Source: Coix lacryma-jobi var. lacryma-jobi
Taxonomy: Eukaryota; Streptophyta; Magnoliopsida; Poales; Poaceae
Assembly (NCBI GenBank): GCA_009763385.1
Contig: CM019827.1
Location: 113,611,204 to 113,675,203 of the forward strand
Length of the DNA: 64,000 bases
Direction: 5' to 3'
The stretch's first letter is position 1. Every line of letters starts with the position of its first letter. A program made the position numbers and the translations under genes. The notes under the pieces are model-generated. The model saw nothing but the letters and a program-made list of their open reading frames with translations. It did no database searches and was not told where the DNA came from. Positions 45,972 to 58,003 of the stretch are shown here, piece after piece.

Positions 45972-48900
45972 TGTGGCGGAACCGTCCAGATTATAAGAGC
46001 TCAAGTATTATCTTAGTCAAATCCGTCTGACTTCGACTGATACTTGAACCCATATAACCCCGGTAGTCCGTAAATCTCGAAGGATTTCTAACACCATACA
46101 TCATACAGGATCGCATCGTTCAAGGATTACATTCGTAAAGATACATCACAGCGAAAACGAAAACGAATTTAACACCAGAGTGCGGAATTTAAAATGGAGT
46201 TATTACAATACTGAATTTTAAAAGTGCGGAAGCTGAAGTAGTTTAAAACACGACCACCACACGTGTGGTCCAAATAAACACTGTTTGGTAAATCCAACTC
46301 ACACAACTCAATCTTCCCTTTTTAGATAATGTGCCACTAGAAGTCTCAGACCAACAAAAGAAAAAGGGAAGCTTCTGGACGACCCTGCCCTGGGCCTACT
46401 CCTCATCACCTTCCACTGGGTAGAGGCAGTGCTTACAATAGCCGAAGTAGACCTGGCCATCTGCAACAAACGGGATAAACCCTGAGTACGGGAATGTACT
46501 CAGCTAGACTTACCCGTCCAACTGAAAATAAAGACTCCAAGGGTATGCAAGGTCTTTAGGGTGGAGCTGGGATCTTTTAGTTGTGAAAAGCTCAATTTCA
46601 GATAAGAGGTAATTGATGATAATGATGAGCTGCCATTTTTAGACCTATTCCTTAATTCTAGGTTTTTCACCTGTACTAGAGCACTCACTTGAATCTATCA
46701 ATCAATAATATAACCATATCCAGTTGACTTATCCACATTTTAGTTGAACCTTTAATCATCACATAGAGTTGTATCGTGGTGAAGCTCGGCATAGTTTCCC
46801 ACTAACCGGGGGAGACGGCGACTCGAATCGAATTCCAAACCAGCTGGTGAAAGACCTTTAATACCAGCCCACACTTTCCCTGTCGGGTCCATGCATTGGG
46901 CAACCGCTCGATGCTTGTTCGTGGTGGTAATCGTCGCGGCTCACAGCACGGACCGCCCAACTGGAACCTGGCGATGGCCTCACGCGGCAGATCGCAATTT
47001 CCATACTAGAGGGCACGACACGGGTTGAGACCGGCCCGAACAGCTTCTAACCGGCTTTGGGGTCGATGATTACGGCACCGACATATCCCTAAGTAAAAGG
47101 GCGCGTTCAAAAATGAACGAGGGCCAACATCGATACAAACCTACACGATCCAACGGATGGACTGCCCCAAGTTTTCAAACTTGTGCCTTGCCTTCCAGTT
47201 GACCGTATTTCACTACAACTCAGATTCTTTTCTACGATAGCAAATATAGCCAATCGTGATCCGGTAACTACCCATCATGGTATTACAGAAACATCCTTAA
47301 CAACTACTTTTATTAAGCAGACTAAGCAATTCTACATTATAAAAGTAACAGGATAACAAGGCGGGTAATAATCAATAATCAAGGAACGACAATGCAGCAA
47401 GTAGGATTCAATCAACTCCTAACCTAATGCATCATAATATAAAAGGACTCAAGCAAATTTAATTGTAAATACTGGGAGACTTAGAATGCTCCGGGGCTTG
47501 CCTTGGGTGAAGACCGAGGCCTCGTGGGAGGGGCACTCGGGCAAGTTAGCGTCGCTGGCGGGATCGGCTTGCTGGAGCTCCGGGATCTGCTGCTCGGCGT
47601 TTGTCTCTGGCTCCTGGTCGAGCTCCGGAGGGGTCGATCCTATTGCATGCGACGAATAATAAATAATGCGGGGTGCGGGGTGCGAGGTGTGATGGTATGA
47701 GAAAGAGCATTTATTGGAAACCAACAAACCCAACTTGTTGAACCACTTTTGACATTGAGGTAAATACTTATTTAATTCATAAAACAAAATCCATTTATTC
47801 ACCTTTTTCTTATTTAATAATTCAAAAGAAACTTAGGTTTGAACTGCAAGTGCACTTTTCTGGACTCAGAAAAATCCACAAAAATTCCAGAAGACAATTA
47901 ACACTCTCAAAACCCTTCTGAACTAATTTCAGCCCAAAATAAAATACAGAACTGCAGATACAAAAATAACAAATAAACTGCTCAAAAGGTGCTTTTGAAC
48001 TAGCTCCTTATCCAAAAAGTGTCAACCAGCAGAGTTCATAATTTTCCTGGCTTCTTTTGCCCATAAACATGCTACTGGAGAAAATTTACTGACAGAGCAT
48101 AAACATACAAGCCTACACAAAAATAACAAATCTATTCCAATTTAAACCATTTGAACTACAACCCTACTGGAAAAAGGTGCTAAACTCATTTTCATATTTT
48201 TTCTCAAATTCTACTCCACCTTTCATATTTATCAAGAAAGTTCCATGAACAGAAACATTATATTATTTCTTACATGAATTTCCAAAGAAAAACACAGAAA
48301 AGTACCTTTGTGAAGCAACTTCAGGTTTCTTCACATAACAGACCATGTTTACATTTTTCTTAGCTTGAACATCACAAACAAAAACTACACCCATTTTCCC
48401 ACATTTTATTTTAACATATAAAACACCTTATCCTTTATTCTAAGAAATCAGCCAAAAAGGACTTTTAATCATAACAGAAAATTTTTCTACATAAGTAGTG
48501 CATCATATATTTTTCACAGGTGCAAAACAAGATAATAAACTTACACAAAATTTTCCAGGAATTATCTCAACCAGAAAACACTTATTTGCATTTATCTCAA
48601 CAAAAGCATATAAACTGAATTAAATAAAAACAGTAAAATAAACTTCTACCAAAAATACTTTCATATTTTTCCATGAAATATCTATTCATAAACAAGCTAA
48701 CAAAACTGAAAGCACTCCATTTGGATTTGTAAAACGTGCTACACAAAAATAACAAGCATTTACTAGAAAAAGGAAAACATTTAAAGAAAAATCCTTTTGA
48801 AAACACCCGGCGCTCGGCTTCGGTGGACGCGGTCCATGGGCCAAGCAGAGGCTGACGCGCGGGGTCCACGGGTCAACGGGACCCACCCGTCAGAGAGAGG

Positions 48901-50471
48901 AAAATAGGGGAGAGGGTTGACCGGCGGCTGCTCGCCGGCGGTGAGGTTTCCGGCGGCGAGGCTAGGCTAGATAGACTCGTCTCGACGAGGTGCATCCGAT
49001 GGTGGTGTTGGTTTGGCCAGCGCATGGCCGTAGCTTGCCGGCGGCGAGCAATGGCGCACGGCGGCGGCGGGGGCACTCGGCTATGCCGTTTCCGGCGGTC
49101 GCCGGTGGAATTAGGAGAGGCGAAAGCTTATACGAACCCTAGGGAAGCTACCAAGGGGGTCGGTTTGGCTCAGATGGCTCCAAAGGAGCTTGGCCACGTG
49201 AGAGGTCCGCGGCGGCGCCCATGGCGTTCGGCCGGGGAGATAGAGGAAGGTAGGAGGCGGTAGCGTTGAGGCCGATCAGTGTTCTCACCTTGCCTTGGCT
49301 CGGTGAAGCTCGAGGAGGAAGAAGGGGCTCGGTGGAGGCTTGGTGGATGAAGAACGGGAACTTGCCCTCCTTCGGCGGCGACGGCGACCGAAAGGGGGAG
49401 GTGGTGGTGATGGCGTGGTAGAGGTCGGCCGGCGCTTCCTTCGCGCGCACCGCGTGTGCGGGGCAAGAGCTCGGTGCGGGGTGGATTGGACGGTCGTGCT
49501 CGGTCGAGGTCGGAACGGAGAGGGGAGGTTGCGGTGGTGGTCGCGGCGAGAGCGAGCCGAGCGCTTGCTCTGGCTTAGTGGCGAGGGGAGGAGAGTGCGA
49601 GCGAGAGTGGGAGAGTGTGTGCGGGAGAGTGAGGGAGCGAGGAGAGTGCCCGGGGTCTTGGCCGGGGCCTTGGCTCGGCCGGTGGTGGTGGCGGGGGCCA
49701 CGGCCGGCGGGCGACGCGCGCGGCAGCAGGGCTCGGCAGGCGAGGCGAACGGCGACTGGCGAGCGGGGATCGTGGCGTGATCGAGCGAACAAGGATCTCG
49801 CGGCGATAGGGCGGAGCCGATGCGTGGCAGAGGCAAGCCGCCACGCGGCGATTGGGCCGGCGTACGGCGCGGCCGTGTCAAGCGGCCGGCGCGCCGTGAG
49901 CGGGCGGGCGCGCGCGCGGGTGAGCGGCGAGTGCTGGGCTGGCGCGGCGGGTTGGGCCGAAAGGCCAAACGGGCCGAAAGTGAGGGCACCGGGAAAATCT
50001 TTTCCTATTTCTTTTTGAAATTTTTTTCCAAAGTTTGACCACTCAAAAATAGTTTCAAAAACTCCAAACCAGGCTTTGACCCAAATATAAAAGTTGCTCA
50101 AAATAATTTGCTCTACAACTTTCATATAAAACACTTTTCCTGAAAACCATTTTTAAATCCTCCACATGAATAAAGCCAATTTTTGAAGTATAAAACATTT
50201 TGCTTGCCTCATTTTTATTTTGACAAACCAATTTGAACTAAGTCAAAACTCCAACATGAAAAGCACTCTACTCAATGCTCTCCATTTTATAAAACTATTT
50301 GCCACAACAGAAAGCCATTTAAATCATCAAGTCCAATAGAAATCCAAAATCCAACAAGTTAAACAAAGGCAAAAAGCACTCTTATGCACATGAAATGATG
50401 CAATGCATTGCTTATGCTTCTTTAGTAGCTAATGAAGTTCCTAATGCAGTGCTTGACACTAGGGTGTCACA
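45972..50471 (-). repeat. 5' LTR of element D (right copy)
   Basis: 4500 bp uninterrupted copy of the D LTR. It shows the site of C insertion unoccupied (CACCTGTACTAGAGCACTC near 46670-46690), which confirms the TAGAG target. The GC-rich block is at 48810-49990. Confidence 0.96.
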
Positions 50472-50476
50472 GTGGT

Positions 50477-52372
50477 GGAGTTGGGCTTCTCACTTGGGTT
50501 CAGACCACTCGACTCTCCAATCTTCCCAAAAGCAGAAACATCAACGCCCGGAGCAAAGCCTACACCAGGACCTCCAGCAGCTCGCTTGAATTGGGAGATC
50601 ATCATCCCGAGCTGTGGCTCACCGCTAGACACCCATGACAAGATGGTCCGAAGGTATGTGTTTTCCTCCTTGGTTTGCATCTTGTCATGCTTCACATTAG
50701 CGATCTCCATCTCCAAACCCTCACACAAAGCGCACCTAGTCACACAAGTGCTACCCGAGCTGGCCTTCTCAAGAGACTCAATCTTGGCATCCTTCTCTGC
50801 CAACTCGGTTTGCAAGACTGGACAAGACTTGCATGCACCCAACAACAGGGGTCTAGCCCGGAGCTCATCCACCTCTCCAACCAAAGCAGCATACTTACCT
50901 CTCAAGGTGAGAAGGTCAGTCATGTGCTTGGTGCACATCTCACACTCACCCTCCTCAGACACGACCACGGTGGACTTAGCGAACTCAAGCTCCCTCGCCG
51001 TGTCCTCCCACTTCTGCCTAAACTCCTTGCGCTCTCTAGCAGCACGCCTAAGCAACTTATCTTGACTAAGCAAGGCGGCAGTAAGCTTCTCGACCTCAGC
51101 AGAAAGCTCATCGTGGGTGAGAGATACCTGAGAGGTGTCGTCATCGTCATCGTCGTTCCGAGGGGTGTCCTCCAGCTTGCCGTCGACCTCATCACCAAGG
51201 GCCATGGTGCAGAGGCCGTCGTCGTCGGCGAAGAAGCAGAGGCCGTTCAGCTTGTCCTCGATCCTCTTCTTCTTCTCGGACTCATCATCGCTTGAGCAAG
51301 CGGAGTCGTCATCCGAGCCGTCGACATCGCTGAGCGTGGCGAAGAACGCACGCTGCTCAGCCTGGGCCTTCTCCAAGTACTTCTTCTTGATGTACTCCTT
51401 GTCGAAGCCGCCCCTCCGCTTGTGCCTCACGGGGACGTACTTCTCCTTGCGCTTGCCGGAGTCGTACTTGTGCCCATGATCGCCCTTCCTAGATGTGTGC
51501 TTCTTCTTGGGACAGTTGGCGATGAAGTGGTCGGGGTCGCCGCACTCAAAACATCCTGAGCGTCCACCTCCGCGGCGATGGTTCATGCGGTTGTTGTGGA
51601 ACCGCGAGAACCGATTGGCGAGTAATGCCAACTCGTCATCCCCCAAAGACTCCAGCTGGTCCTCTGTGACAGAAAAGAGTGAAGAAAGTGCAAATCCTCC
51701 AGAGGGGTTAGCAGAAGAGCCAGAAACCAAAGCCATAGTCGGGCCGGAAGGATTTTCATAAGAAGCCCTCGACATGGCGTCAATCTCACTGGACTTGAGC
51801 TTACTAAAGAGCTCATCGCAAGTGAGGGTCTCATAGTTAGATGATTCGATGATCGCCTGGACCTTTAAGTCCCACACCGACCGATCAAGAGTGTGCAAAA
51901 GCTTCAAAGCCCTCTCATGATCGTCAAAAGGCAACAGCTCTTTGTTCGCTCTCATCTTGTTGACAATGACCTGAAAGCGAGCGAATAAACTCTCTATGCT
52001 CTCGCCAGGCATGTGTCAAAAGTTCTCGTACTCCCGCTTGTGCGACTCGTAGAGACGGGATTTGACTTGAGAGGTTCCCTCATGGAAGCGCATGAGGGTC
52101 GCCCAAATCTCACGAGCCGTGGGGATGTGAGAAACACGATCAAACTCGGACATGCTCAAACAGGAGAAAAGAGCGTTACGCGCTCGGCTATTGGCATCGT
52201 GCTCATCCATCTGAAGCTGAGTAACACGAGCAGCCAAGACAACGTAATCGTTTCTGTTGCAAATCTCCCAAACAGAAGAGCCCATGCTCTGGAGATAGGC
52301 CGACATGCGTATCTTCCAATACGTATAGTTCGTCCTATCAAAGAATGGTGGTTTGCCCACGCCGTGATCCAT
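50477..52372 (-). pseudogene. Element F gag, N-terminal part (right of D)
   Basis: Starts MDHGVGKPPFFDRTNYTYWK, the usual Sirevirus gag opening, 50 bases after the PBS. One in-frame TGA at 52013-52015 (ENF-stop-HMPGES), explained by CGA to TGA. A CX2CX4HX4C knuckle CFECGDPDHFIANC lies at about residue 273, then an acidic region (DVDGSDDDSACSSDDESEKK) and a long region with coiled-coil character (EKLTAALLSQDKLLRRAAR). The frame reaches KPNSTT, where D is inserted. Confidence 0.9.
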
Positions 52373-52421
52373 GTCGCCTTCTGTGGATCTGGAACCAGCT
52401 AAGGTGGAAGATCCTTAACCC

Positions 52422-52433
52422 GCTCCGATACCA
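52422..52433 (-). promoter_or_regulatory. Primer-binding site of element F (initiator tRNA-Met)
   Basis: Minus strand TGGTATCGGAGC, two bases from the LTR terminus at 52436. Confidence 0.9.
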
Positions 52434-52435
52434 AT

Positions 52436-54385
52436 TGAAGGATCGAAAGTGCTACCAGAAAGCGACCAGTGGGGGTGAATGGGAGCTTCAAATTTTCCTT
52501 TCAGAAACTTGTCGCCACTGTCCCGAGTAACAACCCTAGAGCAAACCTAGAGCTCGTATGTGTCCACGACCCTAGAGATGGGGTGGATGCTTCCAAGAAG
52601 CACAGCGAGACACTATACGACTCTAGAAACTCAACGCAAAAACCGGAAATCGAAACCGACAACGAACGAACAAACCACGGACGAAACTGCGCAGACTCAG
52701 CAGCATCGGACGCTGGCAGCGTCCGATGGCAAAGCACCAGACGCGTCCGATGCGAACATGACACTTCTGGAACCTTACTGGACCAGCATCGGACGCTGCT
52801 ACAGTGCAACCCTAGCGTCCGATGCCTGACCCCCGGCGCGTCCGATGGCAACGGACGCTCCGATGGTCAGCGTCCGATGCTCCTTAAAGAGCACTGTCAG
52901 ACGACACGTGGCATCGGACGCTCCGATGATTTGAGCTCAGCGTCCGATGCTCACGAACTCAGCGTCCGATGGTCCCGAAACAGCACAGTTCTTTCGCGAA
53001 ATCCACTCGATCTCCTCTGAATCAAAAGCACTACGGCTTAGACTTGGTATGAGGAGTCTCAAGGAGGTTAGTGAACTATCCCATGGGAATCATGGCTCGC
53101 ATCTAACTCCAAATCGATGGATTGGAAGAAATCGGGACTAAAGGAGCAAAACCGATCCAAAACGAAAATCAACCGATCTACTAGGTCGTGAGGTTAGAGA
53201 TAAAATCCTTCGGTGGAAAGAAGTGCCTCACGATCTAGAACAACTCAGTTCAAACGGATTTGCAAAAGACGCACCGAGTAGAGAGATCGATCAACGGGAA
53301 AAAACGTGGAGAAAAGCAACCCGCGAAGAACACAAGCAAAACGCGAATCACAACCACGAATTTGCAACCGTGTGGCTACCACATGCTACAATAGTGAGAT
53401 TACGGTCTCACTTCCTCAAAATCTCACGGGCACAGAGGTATTGTTCTCTTCTCTGTGGATCTCAGTTCGCTACAGCAGGAAATAGGAGAGCAGGAAACCC
53501 TAGAAGCAAAGAGCAAATAACTGAGATAGATGGGGAGGTGGGTGTCTCCCCCTACTTATCATAATTCTAACTATTCCTAATTCCCACTCTACCCCTAACT
53601 ACTTACAGAGCGAACCAGCTAAACCCTAAGGTTATTCTGGACCAACTCGTGGTAGGTGGTGATCCGACGGCCACGCCCGCACAATAGTTAGCGTTGCCTC
53701 GACGCAACCTCACCGATTGCCACCACGTGCCGCCACCGCTCTGCGTCCTTTTCACGGACTCCGCCCCCGGTTTTGTGGCCCAAACCGGGAAACCAGCCTT
53801 CACAGCCAACCCCCGGTTTTGAGGCCCAAACCGGGAAACCAGCCTCCAAGTCCATCCCCTGGTTTTGAGGCCGAAACCAGGAAACCCGCCAGCGCCTAGG
53901 TTTTGAGGCCCAAACCTAGAAACCGTCCTCAGCCTGAGTTTTGTGGCCCAAACTCGGAAACCCGCAGCATGCCCAGGTTTTGTGGCCCAAATCTGGAAAC
54001 CGTCCACCCGATGGTTTTTCTCTGGCTCTACCACCAAACCGAAGCTGTAGAGGGGATGCACCGCCCGTGCACCCCGTCCACCGACATGTGTCCCCAGGTC
54101 CTCGACCCGAGCAACACCATGTCCCACAAGTCTTCGCTCGTCGTTGTCCCAGGCTGCCAGCCACCACAGTTGATCCTCAGGCCACCGGTCCCTCAGTCCA
54201 AGCCTCACGTCCGCCCTTCACCGCTCCCAGTCCGTCGGCACGGCACGTCTCTACTTGACCTTCACCTTGCCCTTGATCACTGTCTCCGTGCTCGACACCT
54301 GCACAACACAAGCCAAAGAAGCTGCGATCAAACCCGTTGACAATCACTCATCACTCGAGACTCGGCATACACCCATGTATCCGCA
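52436..54385 (-). repeat. 5' LTR of element F (right copy)
   Basis: 1950 bp, about 99 percent identical by eye to 19255-21205, with the same palindrome cluster (52702-52975) and hairpin array (53764-54001). Confidence 0.96.
53764..54001. repeat. Six tandem imperfect palindromes in the right LTR of F
   Basis: Partner of the array at 20584-20821. Unit 4 reads CCTAGG...CCTAG here against CCCAGG...CCTGG in the other LTR, a change in both arms that keeps the pairing. Confidence 0.9.
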
Positions 54386-55212
54386 AAAGGTTCCAGAATG
54401 CTCCAAACCACATCGGACGCGTCCGATGGATTGGCATCGGACGCAGGCCAGCGTCCGATGCTTCCTGGAAAACAAGCTCGCGCCACGTCACCTGCATCAG
54501 ACTCTGCAACAGTGTTTCCTCAACGTCCGTTGCCAGCGTCCGATGCTCCTTCAACATTTGTCAGAAACTAGGGTTTACCATCGGACGCTTGGCCCAGCGT
54601 CCGATGCTTCTGAACACACTACTTCTCTTTCGAAAAACGCTGAATCCTGCCTCGCAAGCTCGGCAGGAGGGATAAGAGCTATACACTAGTTTCTCCCACT
54701 TCTCCACAACTCCTCAGCACCCCCTTATCCAAAAAGTGCCAACACCACCAAGTGTACATCATTGTATGCAAGTGTGTTAGCATTTTGCAAAGTATTTTCC
54801 AAGGGGTTTTGTTAGTCACTCACTAGGTCTATAGCATTGATATGTTAGAGAACTTCTAGTGGCACTTGAACACAACATAAGCCATGAATTAACTCCTCTT
54901 AATAGTACGACTATCTATCCTAAATATGATCACACTCGCTAAGTGTCTTGATCACCAAAACAAAGAGCCCTATAGGTTATACCTTTGCCTTCGGGCCTCT
55001 TTGCTCCATCTCTTCTCTTCTTCATTTCACCAATGGTAGAGCACTTGATCTTTTGAGTGCTTGTGGCCATCACCATCCTCCATGGTTGCCACCTTGCTAG
55101 CTCCACCACTTGGCTTGGTCACAATTCTTTCTTATAAGCTACATACATGCTTAGTAATAGGATTAGAACAAATAGGTTTCATCAATTAGCCAAAACCAAA
55201 CTAGGGCTTTCA
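54386..55212 (-). repeat. LTR H, outer fragment right of element F
   Basis: Continues 19017-19254 across F. It holds palindromes such as CATCGGACGCGTCCGATG (near 54412) and further CATCGGACGC words to about 54605, then a region resembling the outer part of the A LTR (tagtacgactatctatcctaaa). It ends AACTAGGGCTTTCA-type sequence at 55212; in sense the LTR starts TGAAAGCCCTAGTTTGG. The other end of H is outside the window. Confidence 0.7.
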
Positions 55213-56199
55213 CCGATGTAAAACCATCGGTGCGTCCGATGGCCCCGCAGAATCTGAGTGAAAGGGGGGTTTCGGCCTTCTCTTTTTGTGGGGGTCTATA
55301 TAAGGCATGTGGTCGGCTTGTGCTCACTCTCTTGGTCATTTTTGGATTGCCTAAACTCTATAGTGAGCCTAGCCAAACATCTCCCACTCCATTTGATTGA
55401 TGGTTGATCATCTTTGAGAGAGATTGGGAGAACCAAGTGCATTGCATGAGTGAGTTCATCTAGAGGCACTTGGTGTTCGTGTTTTGCTATGGATTTCTCT
55501 TGTTACTCTTGGTGTTTGTCGACACCTAGACGGCTTGGAGCAGCGAGGATCGTTGAGCGGAAGTTGGTGATTGTTTCCGGCTCCGATCAGTGATTTGTGA
55601 GGGGTTTCTTGTACCTTCCTCGCGAGAGATCGCGAAAGGTAACTCTAGTGGATTGCTTGTAGCTTGTGGATCCCCATCTTGTGGTGTGGTTGTGCGGCAC
55701 CCTATTGAGGGTTTGGCGTGTGATGCCAATTAGCTCGTGAACCTCCAAGTGGGTGTATCGCTACAACGGGGACGTAGCTTGCCGGCAAGCAAGTGAACCT
55801 CGGAGAAAAATCATTGTGTCATCTTGTCTCCGTGGTTTTCATTAGTACATTTCTTATTGATCACTTGTCCGGCTCGGTATAAACACCTCTCTCACTTGTA
55901 CTTACTTTTGCTATACTCTTGCAAGTGATAATTGTATCTTCTTGTAGCTAGCCATCTTTCCTCATCTTGTGTAGTCATAATTCTTTGTTCATTCATTTCC
56001 TTAGTTGGAAAGTAGCAACATAGATAATTGTGTGACATAGAGATCATAGCTATCTAGAATTGTGAATAGGAGGCTTGCTTTCAACTTAGAGCTAGTGCAA
56101 CCTTTGCTTCGCCATTTAGTTTACTAACAAGTCATTTAGTGTTGTTGTAGAAATTTTTTGTAGGCTATTCACCCCCCTCTAGCCATTTTGAACCTTTCA
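55213..56199 (+). repeat. LTR I: plus-strand Sirevirus LTR, 3' portion
   Basis: Ends ...TTTTGTAGGCTATTCACCCCCCTCTAGCCATTTTGAACCTTTCA, which is the inverted form of the inner end of the A LTR. It therefore runs in the opposite direction to A, B, F and H. A TATA box (TATATAAG, 55297-55304) follows two CATCGG / GCGTCCGATG words. No PBS follows 56199, so it is a 3' LTR or a solo LTR. Its left part is cut off by H. Short ORFs are not convincing. Confidence 0.75.
55297..55304 (+). promoter_or_regulatory. TATA box of LTR I
   Basis: GTCTATATAAGGC, followed by a C/T-rich start region (GCTCACTCTCTTGG). Confidence 0.65.
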
Positions 56200-58003
56200 A
56201 TCGGTGGTTCAAACACCTTCTGAAAATAGCAATTTGTACTAGCAATTAGGTTTTCACCAATTAGGTTTTTCAAAAGGCCGCACACCCACAAACTGGCTTA
56301 GCAATCTGAGGTCATGATGATTTGATTGGCGCTTCCAGGCTTCCTTCAATCTTTGTGCAGAACCTTGCAAGTTGCAATGGATTGAAGCGTCAAAAACTCA
56401 AAACGTAATCCCCTACAATTCCACAAGGAAATAAACCCTGCTAGTTGCGGGGAGTGGTTTTATTACGAGCTCCCGATAAAAATAAATATATTGATTAACG
56501 GATACGATGTGGATTGTCTAAGTTATAAATAATTATAATTATAATATTATGTGTGTAAAATATTTTCTCCTTTTTATATAATTATGTTTGACTATATTAA
56601 AATAAATGATATTATAAACATAATTTTAATAACTTCATTCACTACTATAAATAAGAGACTCATGCATGCTCATAAACCCTAAAACAATCCCATGTAATAT
56701 TGGCACACTAAACAAAGTGATGGTTACTTCTATGTCTTTGGTAACTCAGTCATAAATGGCTTGGTATGAATGACATAGACACTAAAATCTATTGGTCTCT
56801 ATCGCTTTAATGGTGGCAACTTTCTACACTTTTTATGTTTCTAAAATCTTCTGCATGCTTATCATGTGAAATATCTAGATCTTGGTTATCCCATAGCTCG
56901 AAGCATGGTAACTATGTTTTATGCATACTTTTCTTAGATGGAAGTTATCTATTGCTATGCCATTGGGAGGTAAAGAAGGTCGTACCCTCAATTTTTTTGC
57001 TATAAGAAATTAGGATGACTCGCTAAAATTCATGTGCTTGATTTTTAGTTTCCTTTCAGGTGATGGTTATTGAATATATTTTATATTAAAATTACAGAAT
57101 TCATTCATTGCAATTTTTGTAGGCACAATCTACAATTTTTGGCACCAAGAATAAAAAAACTATTAGACAAAACCACAAACCCGACATAATCCAATTTGTG
57201 TTGGCACAAAGATAATTAACAATTTATAGTTATTTTTTAGGAAGATAAGAATAAAAAATTAATATGTTGTGACAAAAAGACAAATAAAAAATCACAAAAA
57301 TAACAATTTACTTGTACTAATTGGTGGTACTAAATGTGTTGCCTCAAACCACTTTAAAATTCAAGCACCTGAAATATTGGGGAAGTGTGAGAAATTTCTT
57401 TCCTCTTCATATTTTTTATGCTAGAACATTTAGTTGTTTTCAATAAAGAAAAATATTAATGTTTTATCTAAAGGAAAAATCGTTGGCACGTGGGATTGGC
57501 AACATTGGTACGGCCTTCTTCTGCTCTTGCCCTCATACGAGATCTGTCTTTTCAACTGGTACTAAGTAGCATGCCCGTGCGTTGCTACGGAATAACCCAA
57601 TTTTATACTAAAAACATACAGATCACATGATAAAATAATATTGTGTTGTTCAATGCCGGCGAGAACGCAACAACAATCGGCTAAACTTGCATTATTGCTC
57701 TACTTGCACTATACCGACTCGACATGACCACACCTTGCACAGCAGTATATGCTCGCCATAGTTTTGGTAATGGTCTCTCAAATTAAGTGGCCCAAGGGTC
57801 GGCCTTGCCGAGCCCACAACACTCAGGAACACCGGTGCCAGTGAAGCGCTCCTAACGTTCATTATGGCCAGAGGACCGTCACGACAAGCTCAGTACAGTT
57901 TGTTGGCCTCACAGCAAGATACATATCTTATATATTATATAATCAAATATTATATAATGAATATCATCTGATGACTTCTAGTCTCTCTCAGTTATGAGCG
58001 GAT
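56200..58003. other. AT-rich sequence without genes
   Basis: I see no coding frame above about 60 codons, no LTR ends and no inverted repeats of note. The stretch TAGCATGCCCGTGCGTTGCTACGG at about 57568-57591 resembles a word common in grass repetitive DNA, but I cannot assign it to a family. The last five bases CGGAT (57999-58003) are the target of the solo LTR that follows. Confidence 0.6.

Larger units (their letters stand above)
26748..50471 (-). mobile_element. Element D: chromodomain Ty3/gypsy element with 4.5-kb LTRs
   Basis: Bounded by TGTGGCGGAACCG...GGGTGTCACA LTRs (26748-38137 including element C, and 45972-50471) and an exact GTGGT duplication (26743-26747, 50472-50476). After removal of C the left LTR is 4494 bp against 4500 bp on the right. 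PBS at 45958-45969, polypurine tract at 38138-38152. Sense order is pre-gag ORF, gag, protease, RT, RNase H, integrase, chromodomain. A C-terminal chromodomain and very long LTRs fit the Tekay/Del lineage of chromoviruses. Several stops, a changed protease site and the solo LTR E in pol make this copy defective. Confidence 0.95.
19255..54385 (-). mobile_element. Element F: Sirevirus-type copia element, split by element D
   Basis: LTRs of 1951 and 1950 bp (19255-21205, 52436-54385) with an exact AAAGG duplication (19250-19254, 54386-54390). The PBS at 52422-52433 gives minus orientation. Sense order is 5' LTR, gag (52372-50477, continued at 26747-26023 after D), protease, integrase, RT and RNase H (25993 to about 22721), a 1.5-kb 3' region with five or more polypurine tracts, and the 3' LTR. 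I count roughly 20 differences between the LTRs, about 1 percent, so insertion was fairly recent. Gag and pol carry several in-frame stops and frameshifts, so this copy is not autonomous. Confidence 0.95.
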
